DNA of 64,000 nucleotides from Candidatus Avelusimicrobium luingense (GTDB lineage: Bacteria; Elusimicrobiota; Elusimicrobia; Elusimicrobiales; Elusimicrobiaceae), in the NCBI GenBank assembly GCA_900315845.1, contig OOHK01000002.1:124001-188000 (forward strand), in the 5' to 3' direction. Position 1 is the first letter of the stretch, and each line of letters opens with the position of its first letter. Below, one piece after another: positions 17,780 through 26,995 of this stretch. The notes beneath the pieces are model-generated. The model made no database searches. It had not been told where the DNA came from and was given only the letters and a program-made list of their open reading frames with translations. A program made the translations under genes and the position numbers.

Positions 17780-19867
17780 TTACGATAAATCAATTAAGTG
17801 CCAATTCTTTTGATAGAGTTCTTGCAATTTGCGTTTAAAAAGCGCGTGCTCGGGCCGCGTTAAACCCGGGTCTTGCGCTAAAAGTTCGTCGCGGTCTTGT
17901 ATGGCCTGATATAAAATATCGCGGTCTTTAAAAATATCGCCCGCCTTAAATTCCAACTCCCCGCTTTGGCGCGTACCCAAAATTTCCCCCGGGCCGCGCA
18001 GTTGCATATCGCGCTCGCCGATTTTAAATCCGTCGCGCGTAGCGCAAATAATATCCACCCGTTCTTTAGCGATACTTCCCGCATGTTCGGGTACTAACAT
18101 ACAATAACTTTGATGTTCACCGCGGCCCACGCGCCCGCGCAACTGGTGCAAACTGGCCAAACCAAACCGCTCGGCATTTTCAATTACCATAACGGTAGCG
18201 TTTTTGACATCAATACCCACTTCTATGACGGGCGTTGCCACCAAAATATCAGTCTTGTGCGCGGCAAAATCAGCCATGATTTGTTCTTTTTCGGCTTGCG
18301 TCATTTGCCCGTGAAGCATAGACAGACGAAACTGCGGAAACACTTTTTTTAACTTTTCAAATTCTTCCGTAACGGCTTTGGCGGAAATTTTTTCGCTCTC
18401 TTCAATCAGCGGAAAAACAATATATGCTTGCCGCCCGTTTTGTATTTCTTCACGCACGCGGTCATACGCCAATTTCGGCGTAGCCGTTTCGGTAATAATC
18501 GCCTGCCGTCCCGGCGGAAGTTCGCTAATGGTAGATACTTCCAAATCGCCGTAAAACGCCAACGCAAGCGTACGCGGGATAGGAGTAGCCGTCATGGTTA
18601 AAAGGTCTAATTTAGCGGTTTTTTCTTTAAGTTTGCTGCGCTGTTTGACGCCGAAGCGGTGCTGTTCATCAATAACCGCCAAACGCAGATTATGAAATTT
18701 CACATCGTCTTGAATAACCGCATGCGTACCGATTAAAATATGCAAACTGCCGTCTGCCAACTCTTTCAAAATTTTCTTGCGCGCCGCAGCTTTGGTGCTG
18801 CTTGTCAGTACGGCCACATTTACAGGTAGCCCTTGCAAAAGCCGCTTAAACGTAAAATAATGTTGTTCGGCTAAAATCTCCGTCGGCGCCATGAGGGCCG
18901 CCTGATACCCGTTTTCCACGGCCAATAACATTGCACATAACGCAACCACCGTTTTACCGGATCCCACGTCCCCCTGCAACAACCGGTTCATCGGACGAAC
19001 CGAACACAAATCATTGAAAATTTCGTTAATTACTTTTTTTTGGCTATTGGTAAATTCAAAACCGAGATGCTGGCGAAACGGCGTTAACAGATTTTTTTTG
19101 ATTTCGTAGGAATAATCTTTGGCTAACACTTTGGTTTGCGTGCGTTTAATGCCCCACGCCGTAGCAAGCAGTAAAAATTCTTCGTATGCAAGACGCGCGC
19201 GGGCATTTTCCAACTCGGCAAGCGAGTTGGGAAAGTGCACCGCTTTTAATGCTTGCGGGGCACTTAAAAATTTATGTTTTTGCAGCAACACCGGCGGCAA
19301 AATTTCCTGTTCGTTCGCCATAGCGGAAGTCTGCAACGCCTCATGCACAAATAATCTGAATTGTTTGTTAGTCAGCCCTTCGGTCAGCCCGTAAATAGGT
19401 GTTAAACGCCCGGCGTGTAATTCGGTAAGTACATCTGCGGCGACGTAGTGTTCTTCCACCGTAATTTTATTACCGAAAAAATTATTTTTATTCTCGCGCC
19501 GCCCAATCACCCATACTTCGTTATTGATATGAAAATCTTTTTTAAGTGTACCGAACGGATCAAAACTATACCGCCCGAACGTGCGCCGTTTGAACCACGT
19601 ACACTCAATTTCGTGGCCTTGTTCGTCTTGCAAAAACGCCTTAAAAATAAGCACACTGCGCGCCGGAACGGTTTGCGAGCGCAGAACGCGCCCCTTAAAA
19701 ACGACGAGCGAATCGGAGTTATACTCGTTAGGTGGGGCGCCCAAGCGGCGGTCTTGATAAGTACGCGGATAGTAGTGCAGCAAATCTTCTACCGTCTCAA
19801 TTCCCAACTTATCAAACAATTTGGCTTTGGCCGGGCCGATACCTTTTAAGTACTGAATTTCGCTCAT
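17780..19867 (-). CDS. recG: ATP-dependent DNA helicase RecG
   Basis: A 695-residue superfamily 2 helicase that remodels stalled forks. An N-terminal wedge/OB region (VVFKGRVLRSQTVPARS) is followed by the helicase core with GDVGSGKTV at ~294, DEQH box in VIDEQHRFGVKQRSKL, TATPIPRT, and the C-terminal LRGRVGRG (motif VI). Length matches the family. A -10 (TGG-TAAAAT) lies 9 nt before the ATG with no Shine-Dalgarno, so the leader would be 2-3 nt. Confidence 0.97.
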   Translation of the reverse strand: MSEIQYLKGIGPAKAKLFDKLGIETVEDLLHYYPRTYQDRRLGAPPNEYNSDSLVVFKGRVLRSQTVPARSVLIFKAFLQDEQGHEIECTWFKRRTFGRYSFDPFGTLKKDFHINNEVWVIGRRENKNNFFGNKITVEEHYVAADVLTELHAGRLTPIYGLTEGLTNKQFRLFVHEALQTSAMANEQEILPPVLLQKHKFLSAPQALKAVHFPNSLAELENARARLAYEEFLLLATAWGIKRTQTKVLAKDYSYEIKKNLLTPFRQHLGFEFTNSQKKVINEIFNDLCSVRPMNRLLQGDVGSGKTVVALCAMLLAVENGYQAALMAPTEILAEQHYFTFKRLLQGLPVNVAVLTSSTKAAARKKILKELADGSLHILIGTHAVIQDDVKFHNLRLAVIDEQHRFGVKQRSKLKEKTAKLDLLTMTATPIPRTLALAFYGDLEVSTISELPPGRQAIITETATPKLAYDRVREEIQNGRQAYIVFPLIEESEKISAKAVTEEFEKLKKVFPQFRLSMLHGQMTQAEKEQIMADFAAHKTDILVATPVIEVGIDVKNATVMVIENAERFGLASLHQLRGRVGRGEHQSYCMLVPEHAGSIAKERVDIICATRDGFKIGERDMQLRGPGEILGTRQSGELEFKAGDIFKDRDILYQAIQDRDELLAQDPGLTRPEHALFKRKLQELYQKNWHLIDLS

Positions 19868-19930
19868 ATTATTCTTATTTTACCAATAATCGGCTTATGA
19901 TTTGCTACAATTTTAACAAGGAGAACTATT

Positions 19931-20614
19931 ATGGAAACATTGGAAATGATGTCGCAAAACATTAGCACCCAACTGTTAGAGTTGGGCCAAAGCAGTTTGA
20001 AAGTGTTAGTCGCGTTACTTGTTGCCCTACTTATTATGGTATTAGGGTTATACATTTCGCGGCTGGTCAGTTCGTTTGTCAAAAAAATGCTGGGCAAAAT
20101 TTCGTTTGATGAAAAAACATCTAAATTAGGCATTAACGAACTTTGCATGCGCTTTGGGCTTGGCAAATCACCGACGTATATTATCGCGTTCGTGCTCGCG
20201 TGGGCGGTAATTTTCTATGCGGTGGTATTAGCCGCGGAAGTGTTGCACTTGGAAGTCATCCGCAATCTGTTCACCCAATTCTTAACGTTCATCCCGACGC
20301 TTTTTGTGTCCGTGATTATTCTGTTTGCCGGTATGCTCTTTGGCAAACTGATGAGCAACATTATTGAAAATTCCGCCAAAGCCAACAACTTGCAAGGCGG
20401 TTTTTTGATGGCGCGGGCCGTCAATGCGTTTATCATTTTCTTCTGTGCGCTTTTGGCGGTAGAGAATTTAGGCATTGCTACGCAACTGGTAAACAATATC
20501 GTAGTAATTGTGCTAGCGTCTTTGGGGCTTGCGTTTGCTATCGGTGTAGGGCTCGGCTCTAAAACATTGGCCGAAGATTTTTTACGCCACTTGTTTAAGA
20601 AAGAAAATAAATAA
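19931..20614 (+). CDS. Small membrane protein with MscS-type conserved TM helices, no beta domain
   Basis: A 227-residue protein with four to five hydrophobic segments. The C-terminal ones (GLAFAIGVGLGSKTLAEDFLRH) closely match the pore-lining segment and following helix of MscS-like proteins ('conserved TM helix' family), but the chain stops where the cytoplasmic beta domain of MscS would begin. It may be a minimal mechanosensitive-channel relative or a regulatory homologue; channel activity is not established. AAGGAG precedes the ATG, a TGC-TACAAT lies upstream, and a terminator follows. Confidence 0.7.
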   Translation: METLEMMSQNISTQLLELGQSSLKVLVALLVALLIMVLGLYISRLVSSFVKKMLGKISFDEKTSKLGINELCMRFGLGKSPTYIIAFVLAWAVIFYAVVLAAEVLHLEVIRNLFTQFLTFIPTLFVSVIILFAGMLFGKLMSNIIENSAKANNLQGGFLMARAVNAFIIFFCALLAVENLGIATQLVNNIVVIVLASLGLAFAIGVGLGSKTLAEDFLRHLFKKENK

Positions 20615-20630
20615 GTTTTTCATCCGCAAA

Positions 20631-20664
20631 AAAGCCGAAGCGATTTTTGCTTCGGCTTTTTTAT
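20631..20664 (+). terminator. Terminator after MscS-like gene
   Basis: AAAGCCGAAGC (20631-20641) pairs with GCTTCGGCTTT (20649-20659), followed by a T run. Confidence 0.85.
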
Positions 20665-20719
20665 TTACAAAAACCGATTTATTTTTCCATGATAAATTTA
20701 CCGGACTACAAAACGTTTC

Positions 20720-20748
20720 TTGACAGATTCAAAAAAAAGCACAATAAT
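20720..20748 (+). promoter_or_regulatory. Promoter of pilin 20769 (A-tract spacer)
   Basis: TTGACA at 20720-20725, 17-bp spacer containing eight A, AATAAT at 20743-20748. Confidence 0.6.
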
Positions 20749-20768
20749 AATAAATAAGGAAATTTTTT

Positions 20769-21320
20769 ATGAACGATACAAAAGCATTTACACTCATTGA
20801 ATTATTGGTAGTTGTGCTCATCATCGGCATTTTAGCGGCCGTAGCCCTGCCGCAATATAATAAAGCGGTAGAAAAATCAAAAGCGACACAAGCCTTCGCA
20901 TTACTAAAAACATTGGGCGAGACAGGGTTGGTGTACAAAATGGCCACCGGGGATTATCCGTTATCGTTTGAAGATTTAGATGTGGAAATTCCCGCGTGGG
21001 CCGGAAATACGCAAGTGGGGATTACGATTCCTACCGAAGTACATTCTTCCAAAGATTGGAATATCGTTTTCTTTAATAACGAAGATCAGAACCGCGGCGT
21101 ACGTTTGGAACGGTTAACCGGCCCCTATCGCGGAGCCGCTTTCCAATGGCAATGGCGCAGCGACAGCAATACAGAAGAACAAGTGCCTAAAAATCAAATT
21201 ATTTGTATCGAAGAAACCGGTTATTTCAAATTAGCCGAAGGCGATTATTGCACTAAATTATTCCGGGGAACTAAAACACCTTATCCCGGGGCACAAGAAA
21301 AAGTCTTCAAATTACCGTAA
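20769..21320 (+). CDS. Type IV pilin-like protein
   Basis: A 183-residue prepilin: leader [42 protein letters not shown], then LVYKMATGDYPLSFEDLDVEIP and a globular part with the GPYRGAAFQW segment and two C-terminal Cys. The GxYRGxxF segment recurs in the pilin at 26376 ([11 protein letters not shown]), so these two form a subgroup. AGGA precedes the ATG. It converges with uvrC, whose stop lies 6 bp beyond its own. Confidence 0.9.
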   Translation: MNDTKAFTLIELLVVVLIIGILAAVALPQYNKAVEKSKATQAFALLKTLGETGLVYKMATGDYPLSFEDLDVEIPAWAGNTQVGITIPTEVHSSKDWNIVFFNNEDQNRGVRLERLTGPYRGAAFQWQWRSDSNTEEQVPKNQIICIEETGYFKLAEGDYCTKLFRGTKTPYPGAQEKVFKLP

Positions 21321-21326
21321 CAAAAT

Positions 21327-22643
21327 TTATTTTTCAAAGACGTTTTTGTCGCGCAGTTTGCGGTGGTAAGTAACGGCAAAGCGGTGAACTTCGTCACGTA
21401 TTTCCATTAAAAGGTTAAGGGCCGGATCGCCGATAGGCAGTTTAATGCTTTCTGCCGCGCCGGGCAAATAAATTCCTTCGTGTGTTTCGGCAAGCGCGAT
21501 AAACGGGATATATATATCCGCACGTTCAAAGGCATTTAGCGCAGCGGTAATTTGGCTTTTACCGCCGTCAAGCAAAATCAGGTCGGGCGCGTGGGCCGGG
21601 TCGCGCTTGATTTGGCGCAAACGCCGATAGACACTTTCTTCCATCATCGTAAAATCACTCCCGCCGCGCTCGGGCAGTTTGGAGCGAATCTTAAAACGGC
21701 GGTAATGTTCGTGGTTTTTCTCGCCGTTAATATAGCAAACCATACAACCCACCGCTTCGCGCCCAAATAAATGCGAGTTATCAAACGCTTCAATATGCGC
21801 GGGTAATTTTTTCAGTCCGATAACTTCGGCAAGGCGTTTTAACTTATCGGTATTTTGCATAGCCGTTGTGATTTTTTCATCTTTGAATTTTCCCACAATG
21901 ACGCGCTCTTTCATGTGTTCTATCGCTTGCAGAAAATTGCGGAAAACCGCCGCTTTTTCATATTCCATTTTGGACGAATGTTCGTGCATAAGTGCGGTCA
22001 TTTTTTCGGTAATATCCCCAAAATTTCCGTCTAAAAATTCCGCCATGCGCTTTACAAGCACGCGGTAATCTTCGTATGAAATTTTCCCCGCGCAAGGCGC
22101 CGGACATTGCCCCGTATGATAATAAATACACGTGTTGATTTTTAAGGGAGCAAGCGCTTTCTCACGCGAAAAACTCCAGTGGCAGGGCCGCAATGGGGCA
22201 TAGTTGCTTTTCCATAAAAACCGCATTAAACTTTTGACAATAGATGATTTGGGATACGGCCCGAAATACAAGTCCTTGCCTTTTATCACGCGGCGCGTAA
22301 GCACCAAGCGCGGATAATCTTCCCCCGTCGTAATTTTCAAGTACGGATAACTTTTCCCGTCTTTACCGAGCGAATTAAAAAAAGGCTGATATTCTTTAAT
22401 GAGTTTTTCTTCCAACACCAGTGCGTCGCGTTCGCTGTCGCACGTGATGTAGTCTATTTTGGCAATCAGCGGTAGCAAACTGGGCAACTTCCACCCGCGC
22501 GAATACAGGTTAGATTCTTGAAAATACTGCTTGACCCTATCGGACAAATTTTTTGCTTTTCCGATATAGATAATCGTGCCCGATTTATCGCGCATAATAT
22601 ATACGCCGGGGCTTTTCGGTAAGATATCAATTCGCGGGTCCAT
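21327..22643 (-). CDS. uvrC: UvrC-like excinuclease subunit lacking the C-terminal HhH domain
   Basis: The 438-residue protein has the GIY-YIG nuclease domain (GVYIMRDKSGTIIYIGKAKNL), a Cys-containing linker, the UVR motif (MEYEKAAVFRNFL) and the RNase H-like second nuclease domain (EAFDNSHLFG, DLILLDGGKSQ, RDEVHRFAVTYHRKLRDK). It ends right after HRKLRDKNVFEK, where other UvrC proteins of ~600 residues continue into a tandem helix-hairpin-helix DNA-binding domain. Both catalytic domains appear intact, so it may still incise damaged DNA with altered DNA binding. A TACAAT lies 6 nt before the ATG without a Shine-Dalgarno. Confidence 0.9.
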   Translation of the reverse strand: MDPRIDILPKSPGVYIMRDKSGTIIYIGKAKNLSDRVKQYFQESNLYSRGWKLPSLLPLIAKIDYITCDSERDALVLEEKLIKEYQPFFNSLGKDGKSYPYLKITTGEDYPRLVLTRRVIKGKDLYFGPYPKSSIVKSLMRFLWKSNYAPLRPCHWSFSREKALAPLKINTCIYYHTGQCPAPCAGKISYEDYRVLVKRMAEFLDGNFGDITEKMTALMHEHSSKMEYEKAAVFRNFLQAIEHMKERVIVGKFKDEKITTAMQNTDKLKRLAEVIGLKKLPAHIEAFDNSHLFGREAVGCMVCYINGEKNHEHYRRFKIRSKLPERGGSDFTMMEESVYRRLRQIKRDPAHAPDLILLDGGKSQITAALNAFERADIYIPFIALAETHEGIYLPGAAESIKLPIGDPALNLLMEIRDEVHRFAVTYHRKLRDKNVFEK

Positions 22644-22649
22644 AGGTAT

Positions 22650-22658
22650 ATTGTAACA
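22650..22658 (-). promoter_or_regulatory. Extended -10 promoter, leaderless uvrC start
   Basis: TGT-TACAAT on the minus strand, hexamer 22655-22650, 6 nt to the ATG at 22643. Confidence 0.55.
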
Positions 22659-22679
22659 TTTGCGGCTTTTGAGTGGCAG

Positions 22680-22708
22680 TTGACCGCTCCCGGTAAATTA
22701 ACTATAAT
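22680..22708 (+). promoter_or_regulatory. Promoter of rpsT
   Basis: TTGACC at 22680-22685, 17-bp spacer, TATAAT at 22703-22708, giving a leader of ~30 nt with an AGAGGA site. Confidence 0.75.
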
Positions 22709-22744
22709 ATATGTACCGATTTTTGTATAGAGGAATTATTACAA

Positions 22745-23020
22745 ATGGCAAAATTAAAAACTGGTAGACACACTAGCGCTATCAAAGCGCAACGCCAAGC
22801 CGTCAAAAGAACTTCCGCCAATAAAGGCTTAATCAAAAAAGTTCGCTTGGCCACTAAAACCGTCAAAGCGTCCGCTTCTACAAAAGCCGCTACGCTCAAA
22901 GACGATTTGAAAAAGGCAAATTCTTGCATTGACAAGGCCGCCAAAAAGAAAACCATTCACTGGAAAACGGCCGCCCGCAAGAAATCTCGCTTGGCCAAAG
23001 CCGCCAACAAAGCCAAATAA
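22745..23020 (+). CDS. rpsT: Ribosomal protein S20
   Basis: A 91-residue, lysine- and alanine-rich protein (SAIKAQRQAVKRTSANKGL near the N-terminus, KTIHWKTAARKKSRLAKA at the end) matching S20, which binds the 5' domain of 16S rRNA early in small-subunit assembly. The C-terminal KSRLAKAxNK is the family signature. It has its own -35/-10 promoter and terminator, so it is monocistronic, as is common for this gene. Confidence 0.96.
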   Translation: MAKLKTGRHTSAIKAQRQAVKRTSANKGLIKKVRLATKTVKASASTKAATLKDDLKKANSCIDKAAKKKTIHWKTAARKKSRLAKAANKAK

Positions 23021-23038
23021 ATAACGGTTTTGTCTTGA

Positions 23039-23073
23039 AAAACTCCCGCTTAAAAATTAAGCGGGAGTTTTAT
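23039..23073 (+). terminator. Terminator of rpsT
   Basis: A 13-bp stem, AAAACTCCCGCTT (23039-23051) with AAGCGGGAGTTTT (23059-23071). Confidence 0.85.
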
Positions 23074-23100
23074 TTATAAAAATTATTGCTTTAGATAAAA

Positions 23101-23132
23101 TACAAACGGCAGACGTTAGTCTGCCGTTTGTA
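23101..23132 (-). terminator. Terminator of the nucleoside permease gene
   Basis: A perfect 14-bp stem (23101-23114 with 23119-23132), loop GTTA, followed on the minus strand by a T-rich stretch. Confidence 0.7.
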
Positions 23133-23150
23133 TAATCAATGTTATTTTAT

Positions 23151-24446
23151 TTAAGCCGCTTTGTGCTCATACTTAAAGCAAATGCTAAATAGCATCGCTA
23201 CTACAAGCGCAAACCCCGCAAACACAAACCACGCATGACTCCACCCTTGCATAATCGCTTGAGAAACATCCGGCGGATATACGCCATTTATCAGTAAGTC
23301 CGTGTTTTGGTGCGAGATGACTAAACAATTCACTACTTTCTGCGCCGCGAGCGAACCGATAGCCGCGCCGAAGCCGTTGGTCATCAGCATAAACACACCC
23401 TGCGCGCTGGAGCGGATGGACGGATCGGTTTCTTGGTCCACAAACAACGAACCGGAAATGTTGAAGAAATCAAACGCCACCCCGTACACAATCATAGACG
23501 CTATTAACAGCACAATACCCAGCACGGTGGACGGGTTACCAAGCCCTAAAAACCCGAAACGGAGCACCCACGCAAGCATACTGATCAGCATTACTTTTTT
23601 AATACCGTAGCGTTTTAAGAAAAACGGAATCAGCAAAATACAAAGTGTTTCCGACATTTGGGAAAGCGAAATCAGCGCGTTGGCGTTGTTAGCCCCCCAC
23701 GAACCGGTAAAACCGTCTAACGAGTTAAACCCGCTGATAAACGGGCCCGCAAAACCGTTTGTTACTTGTAAGGACATACCGAGTAACATAGAGAATAAAA
23801 AGAAAATCGCCATTTTCTTTTCCTTAAATAAGGCAAATGCTTTAAGTCCTAACGCATCGGCTAACGTTTTGGCTTCGCCTTGTGCCACCGGGCACGCGGG
23901 AAGCGTCAAACAATAGACCGCCAAAATAAAACCGAGCAGCGCCGAGAAATACCATTGGACATAACTGCCCTGAAAGCCCGCGAAGTTGGTGGTAAGCATC
24001 GCACAAATAAAACCCACCGTTCCAAACACACGAATTGGCGGGAAAACTTTGACAGTATCTAACCCCTGTTGGCGAAGTGCCGTATAGGCTACCGAGTTAG
24101 AAAGCGCCAACGTAGGCATATAGAACGCCACGCTTAACGTGTAGCAAGTAAACAAGTGGGAAAAACTAATTGTACTTTGCGAGCCGTAATATGCCGCACC
24201 CGCAATAAATGCCGCCGCTAAAAAGTGACACAGGGCAAGCATTTTTTGAGCCGGTACCCAACGATCGGCAATAATACCGATAACAGCCGGCATAAATAAG
24301 GATACAAACCCTTGTACCGCATAAAACCAACCGATATGTTCGGCCAAGCCCGCGCCGGCCAGAAACGTCCCCATGGACGTTAAATACGCCCCCCACACGG
24401 CAAATTGGAGGAAGTTCATTACTGTCAAACGAGTTTTGATATACAT
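23151..24446 (-). CDS. MFS nucleoside:H+ symporter (NupG/XapB-like)
   Basis: About 431 residues from the ATG at 24446 (MYIKTRLTVMNFLQFAVWGA), with ~12 hydrophobic segments. The opening WGAYLTSMGTFL and the SQMSETLCILLIPFFLKRYGIKKVM loop are characteristic of the nucleoside-proton symporter family, which imports nucleosides across the inner membrane. The frame continues upstream to a TTG at 24491, but neither start has a clear Shine-Dalgarno, so the start is uncertain by 15 codons. Divergent from yajQ. Confidence 0.85.
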   Translation of the reverse strand: MYIKTRLTVMNFLQFAVWGAYLTSMGTFLAGAGLAEHIGWFYAVQGFVSLFMPAVIGIIADRWVPAQKMLALCHFLAAAFIAGAAYYGSQSTISFSHLFTCYTLSVAFYMPTLALSNSVAYTALRQQGLDTVKVFPPIRVFGTVGFICAMLTTNFAGFQGSYVQWYFSALLGFILAVYCLTLPACPVAQGEAKTLADALGLKAFALFKEKKMAIFFLFSMLLGMSLQVTNGFAGPFISGFNSLDGFTGSWGANNANALISLSQMSETLCILLIPFFLKRYGIKKVMLISMLAWVLRFGFLGLGNPSTVLGIVLLIASMIVYGVAFDFFNISGSLFVDQETDPSIRSSAQGVFMLMTNGFGAAIGSLAAQKVVNCLVISHQNTDLLINGVYPPDVSQAIMQGWSHAWFVFAGFALVVAMLFSICFKYEHKAA

Positions 24447-24582
24447 GTTTGCTTGTTTGCACGCACCGACAGTGCATTCTCCTGTTTTCAAAATAACGCA
24501 TCCGAACGATTTGGAGCGCCGTTAAAACTATTTTACAAAAAAAGATATAATATAGGAAATTTACCCCAAAAGGAGAAAAACT

Positions 24583-25077
24583 ATGGCCGATTACAGTTTT
24601 GATATTGTGTCCAAAGTGGACTTAAATGTAATTAGTGAAGCCGTCAGCGCCGCCAATAAAGAAATTACCAACCGCTACGATTTCAAAGGGACTTCGTCTT
24701 CCATTGAACTAAACCAAAAAGATAACGAACTCAAACTGGCTTCCAGCGATGAATTCAAAGTCAATACGTTGCGCGACATTATTTTTACACGTATCGCCAA
24801 ACGCGGTATCCCGCTTAAAAATATGCTCCCGCAAAAAATTGAATCGGCTTTGGGCGGAAATGCCAAACAAACCGTCAAAATCCAACAAGGTATCCCGGCG
24901 GAAAAAGCCAAACAAATTTCTAAAACCATTAAAGACGCTAAACTCAAAGTCAGCGCCTCTATTCAAGGGGATCAGTTGCGCGTATCGTCTAAATCTAAAG
25001 ACGAACTCCAAAACACCATGGCACTTCTGCGCGGGCAAGATTTCGGCGTAGAACTTCAATTTACAAATTACAGGTAA
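24583..25077 (+). CDS. yajQ: YajQ-family nucleotide-binding protein
   Basis: A 164-residue protein of two ferredoxin-like halves: FDIVSKVDLNVISEAVSAA, then ITNRYDFKGTSSSIEL near the start and GKxAKQISKTIKDAKLKVSASIQGDQLRVSSKSKDELQ at the end, the signature of YajQ. Members bind nucleotides, and some bind c-di-GMP. TATAAT lies ~33 nt upstream and AAGGAG directly before the ATG. It is followed after 5 bp by the TPR gene. Confidence 0.95.
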   Translation: MADYSFDIVSKVDLNVISEAVSAANKEITNRYDFKGTSSSIELNQKDNELKLASSDEFKVNTLRDIIFTRIAKRGIPLKNMLPQKIESALGGNAKQTVKIQQGIPAEKAKQISKTIKDAKLKVSASIQGDQLRVSSKSKDELQNTMALLRGQDFGVELQFTNYR

Positions 25078-25082
25078 TTTCC

Positions 25083-26327
25083 ATGAAAAAAATAATCCTT
25101 ACTTTCTTATTTTGTGCGTTAGGCGTAACGACATGGGCGATAGATTCCCAAAAAACGTTGGAGTTTTATAAACAAGCCATCAGTTCTTTTCCGGTTAAAA
25201 ACTCCGGCGAAACCCGCAGATATGCCTCTGCCTTGGCCGACAATTTAGATACTTGGTTTTTACAAAACCCGGCGCATCCGTCGGCCCCCGATGCCCTTTT
25301 GGTGCAAACGCGCTTACTGGTCAAAGCCGGACGCAACGGCGAAGCACTCGGCGTATTGTTCCGTTTGCGCTATTTATTCCCCGCGACGGACATGGTCCAA
25401 TTGTCGCCGTTATTTAATGAAACACAAGAGGCGTTAGACAAAAAAGTCCGCGAAATGGCCAGTAAATTATTCGTACAAACGCCGAATGAATCTATGTTAG
25501 ATAAACAAACGGCTAAAATGCTTTATGCGTTTTCCAAATTAAGCGGTAAAGAATTTTATCCGGCCGCCGTACAGGCATTTGAACGGTTTTTATTGCATTA
25601 TAACGAATACCCCGGAAATAATGAAATAGAATTATGGTATGGCGATTTGCACCGGGTGAACGGCAATTATTTGGCTGCCATTTTGCAATATAAAAAGGCC
25701 AATGCCTTATATCCCAATTCCCCTTACCGGGCAGCCAGCATGCGCTTGATTGGCGATGTATATGCCGATAACTTAAAAAATACGGCTGCCGCCACGGAGG
25801 CCTATACTAGCGTGTTGCGGTTGTATCCCAATTCGGCCGAAACGGGAACGGTATACAAGCACATGGCTATTTTAGATGAGAACAATAAACAGTACGACAG
25901 CGCTTTGCTCAATTACGATAAGGCCATTGAACTAATTAAAGATCCTAATTCCGTCTATGAAGCCTACCGCGGCAAAGCCGATGTGTATTACAAACAAAAA
26001 CAATATGACATGTCTTATGACACCTTGCAACAAGCCGCCAAATTGTCTAAAGTATCCAAAGAAAATGCGGCCAACGCTTATATGCAAGCGGCTAAAATAG
26101 CGCATAAAAAATTCAAAGATCCTAAACGCTATATACAAGCCTTGGAAAAAGCCGTCTTATTGCAACCCACCGCCCCGCGTATGTATGAATTGGCAGGGGC
26201 CTACGCCAAAGACGGACGCACCGATAACGCATATGAAACATATACGAAACTGATTTTACAGTTTCCGACAAGCAAATATGCCACCAGCGCACAAAACAAA
26301 CTGACGCGTCTGCAGAAAAAGAAATAA
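25083..26327 (+). CDS. Exported TPR-repeat protein
   Basis: A 414-residue protein with a Sec signal peptide (MKKIILTFLFCALGVTTWA, cleavage before IDSQK). The rest is helical with tetratricopeptide-type repeats such as AILQYKKANALYPNSPY, AATEAYTSVLRLYPNSAE, ALLNYDKAIELI and AYETYTKLILQFPTS. It is predicted to be periplasmic or attached to the outer membrane and to act as a scaffold, similar in layout to YbgF/BamD-like proteins, though no Tol-Pal genes are near. Likely co-transcribed with yajQ; a terminator follows. Confidence 0.85.
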   Translation: MKKIILTFLFCALGVTTWAIDSQKTLEFYKQAISSFPVKNSGETRRYASALADNLDTWFLQNPAHPSAPDALLVQTRLLVKAGRNGEALGVLFRLRYLFPATDMVQLSPLFNETQEALDKKVREMASKLFVQTPNESMLDKQTAKMLYAFSKLSGKEFYPAAVQAFERFLLHYNEYPGNNEIELWYGDLHRVNGNYLAAILQYKKANALYPNSPYRAASMRLIGDVYADNLKNTAAATEAYTSVLRLYPNSAETGTVYKHMAILDENNKQYDSALLNYDKAIELIKDPNSVYEAYRGKADVYYKQKQYDMSYDTLQQAAKLSKVSKENAANAYMQAAKIAHKKFKDPKRYIQALEKAVLLQPTAPRMYELAGAYAKDGRTDNAYETYTKLILQFPTSKYATSAQNKLTRLQKKK

Positions 26328-26342
26328 AAATACTTTAGTAAA

Positions 26343-26373
26343 AACCCCCGTCAAACTAGGCGGGGGTTAATTT
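26343..26373 (+). terminator. Terminator after the TPR gene
   Basis: AACCCCCG (26343-26350) with CGGGGGTT (26361-26368) and a T-rich tail. Confidence 0.75.
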
Positions 26374-26375
26374 TA

Positions 26376-26957
26376 TTAAAAAGCATGTATGGTATAGAGA
26401 CGCATGGTACCGCTATAAACATTCTGTCCATGCCATAGTTTTTCGCAATAACTTCCCGCCGAACCAGGATACACTACTGCTCCGCTGGCAACTTCCGCAC
26501 AAAGGAGCGTATTAGCGGGAATATTCAGTTGAGCATAGTTTTGTTTCAGAGGATAATACCCAAATCCCGTACCGCGGTACTCACCTGTTAATTGGCCTAA
26601 AAAAATTATATATGAATCGGAACTTGCTTCTGTTTCTAACACAAGAGACCATTTACCATTAGAACGGGCATCAACAACCGCCTCATTCCACCATCTTTCC
26701 GTGCCATTCCAACCGGCAGGGAATTCGATATCTAATTCATCGAAAGACGATGGAAACGATCCATTGGCTATATAATACGTATCGGCGGCTTGACTAAGCG
26801 ACTTAAGTAACGTCATCCCTTGCGTGGCTCGGGCTTTTTCTACCGCCCGCTTGTATTGCGGCAAGGCCACTGCAGCTAAAATACCGATAATTAACACAAC
26901 TACTAAAAGTTCTATCAGCGTAAACCCACTTACTTTGCCCGAAATTATACCTTTCAT
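26376..26957 (-). CDS. Type IV pilin-like protein
   Basis: A 193-residue prepilin with a slightly longer leader ([11 protein letters not shown]) before [17 protein letters not shown], then [19 protein letters not shown] and [22 protein letters not shown]. It shares the GEYRGTGF segment and C-terminal Cys pair with the pilin at 20769. GAGGAG precedes the ATG. One of two pilin genes on the minus strand. Confidence 0.9.
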   Translation of the reverse strand: MKGIISGKVSGFTLIELLVVVLIIGILAAVALPQYKRAVEKARATQGMTLLKSLSQAADTYYIANGSFPSSFDELDIEFPAGWNGTERWWNEAVVDARSNGKWSLVLETEASSDSYIIFLGQLTGEYRGTGFGYYPLKQNYAQLNIPANTLLCAEVASGAVVYPGSAGSYCEKLWHGQNVYSGTMRLYTIHAF

Positions 26958-26995
26958 AAAACTCCTCTTTTGTTACTGAATTTGCCTACCCATAA

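Noticed and set aside
24166-24501. 111-aa minus-strand ORF over the start of the nucleoside permease
   Set aside because: Alternative frame of the permease gene with no support of its own.
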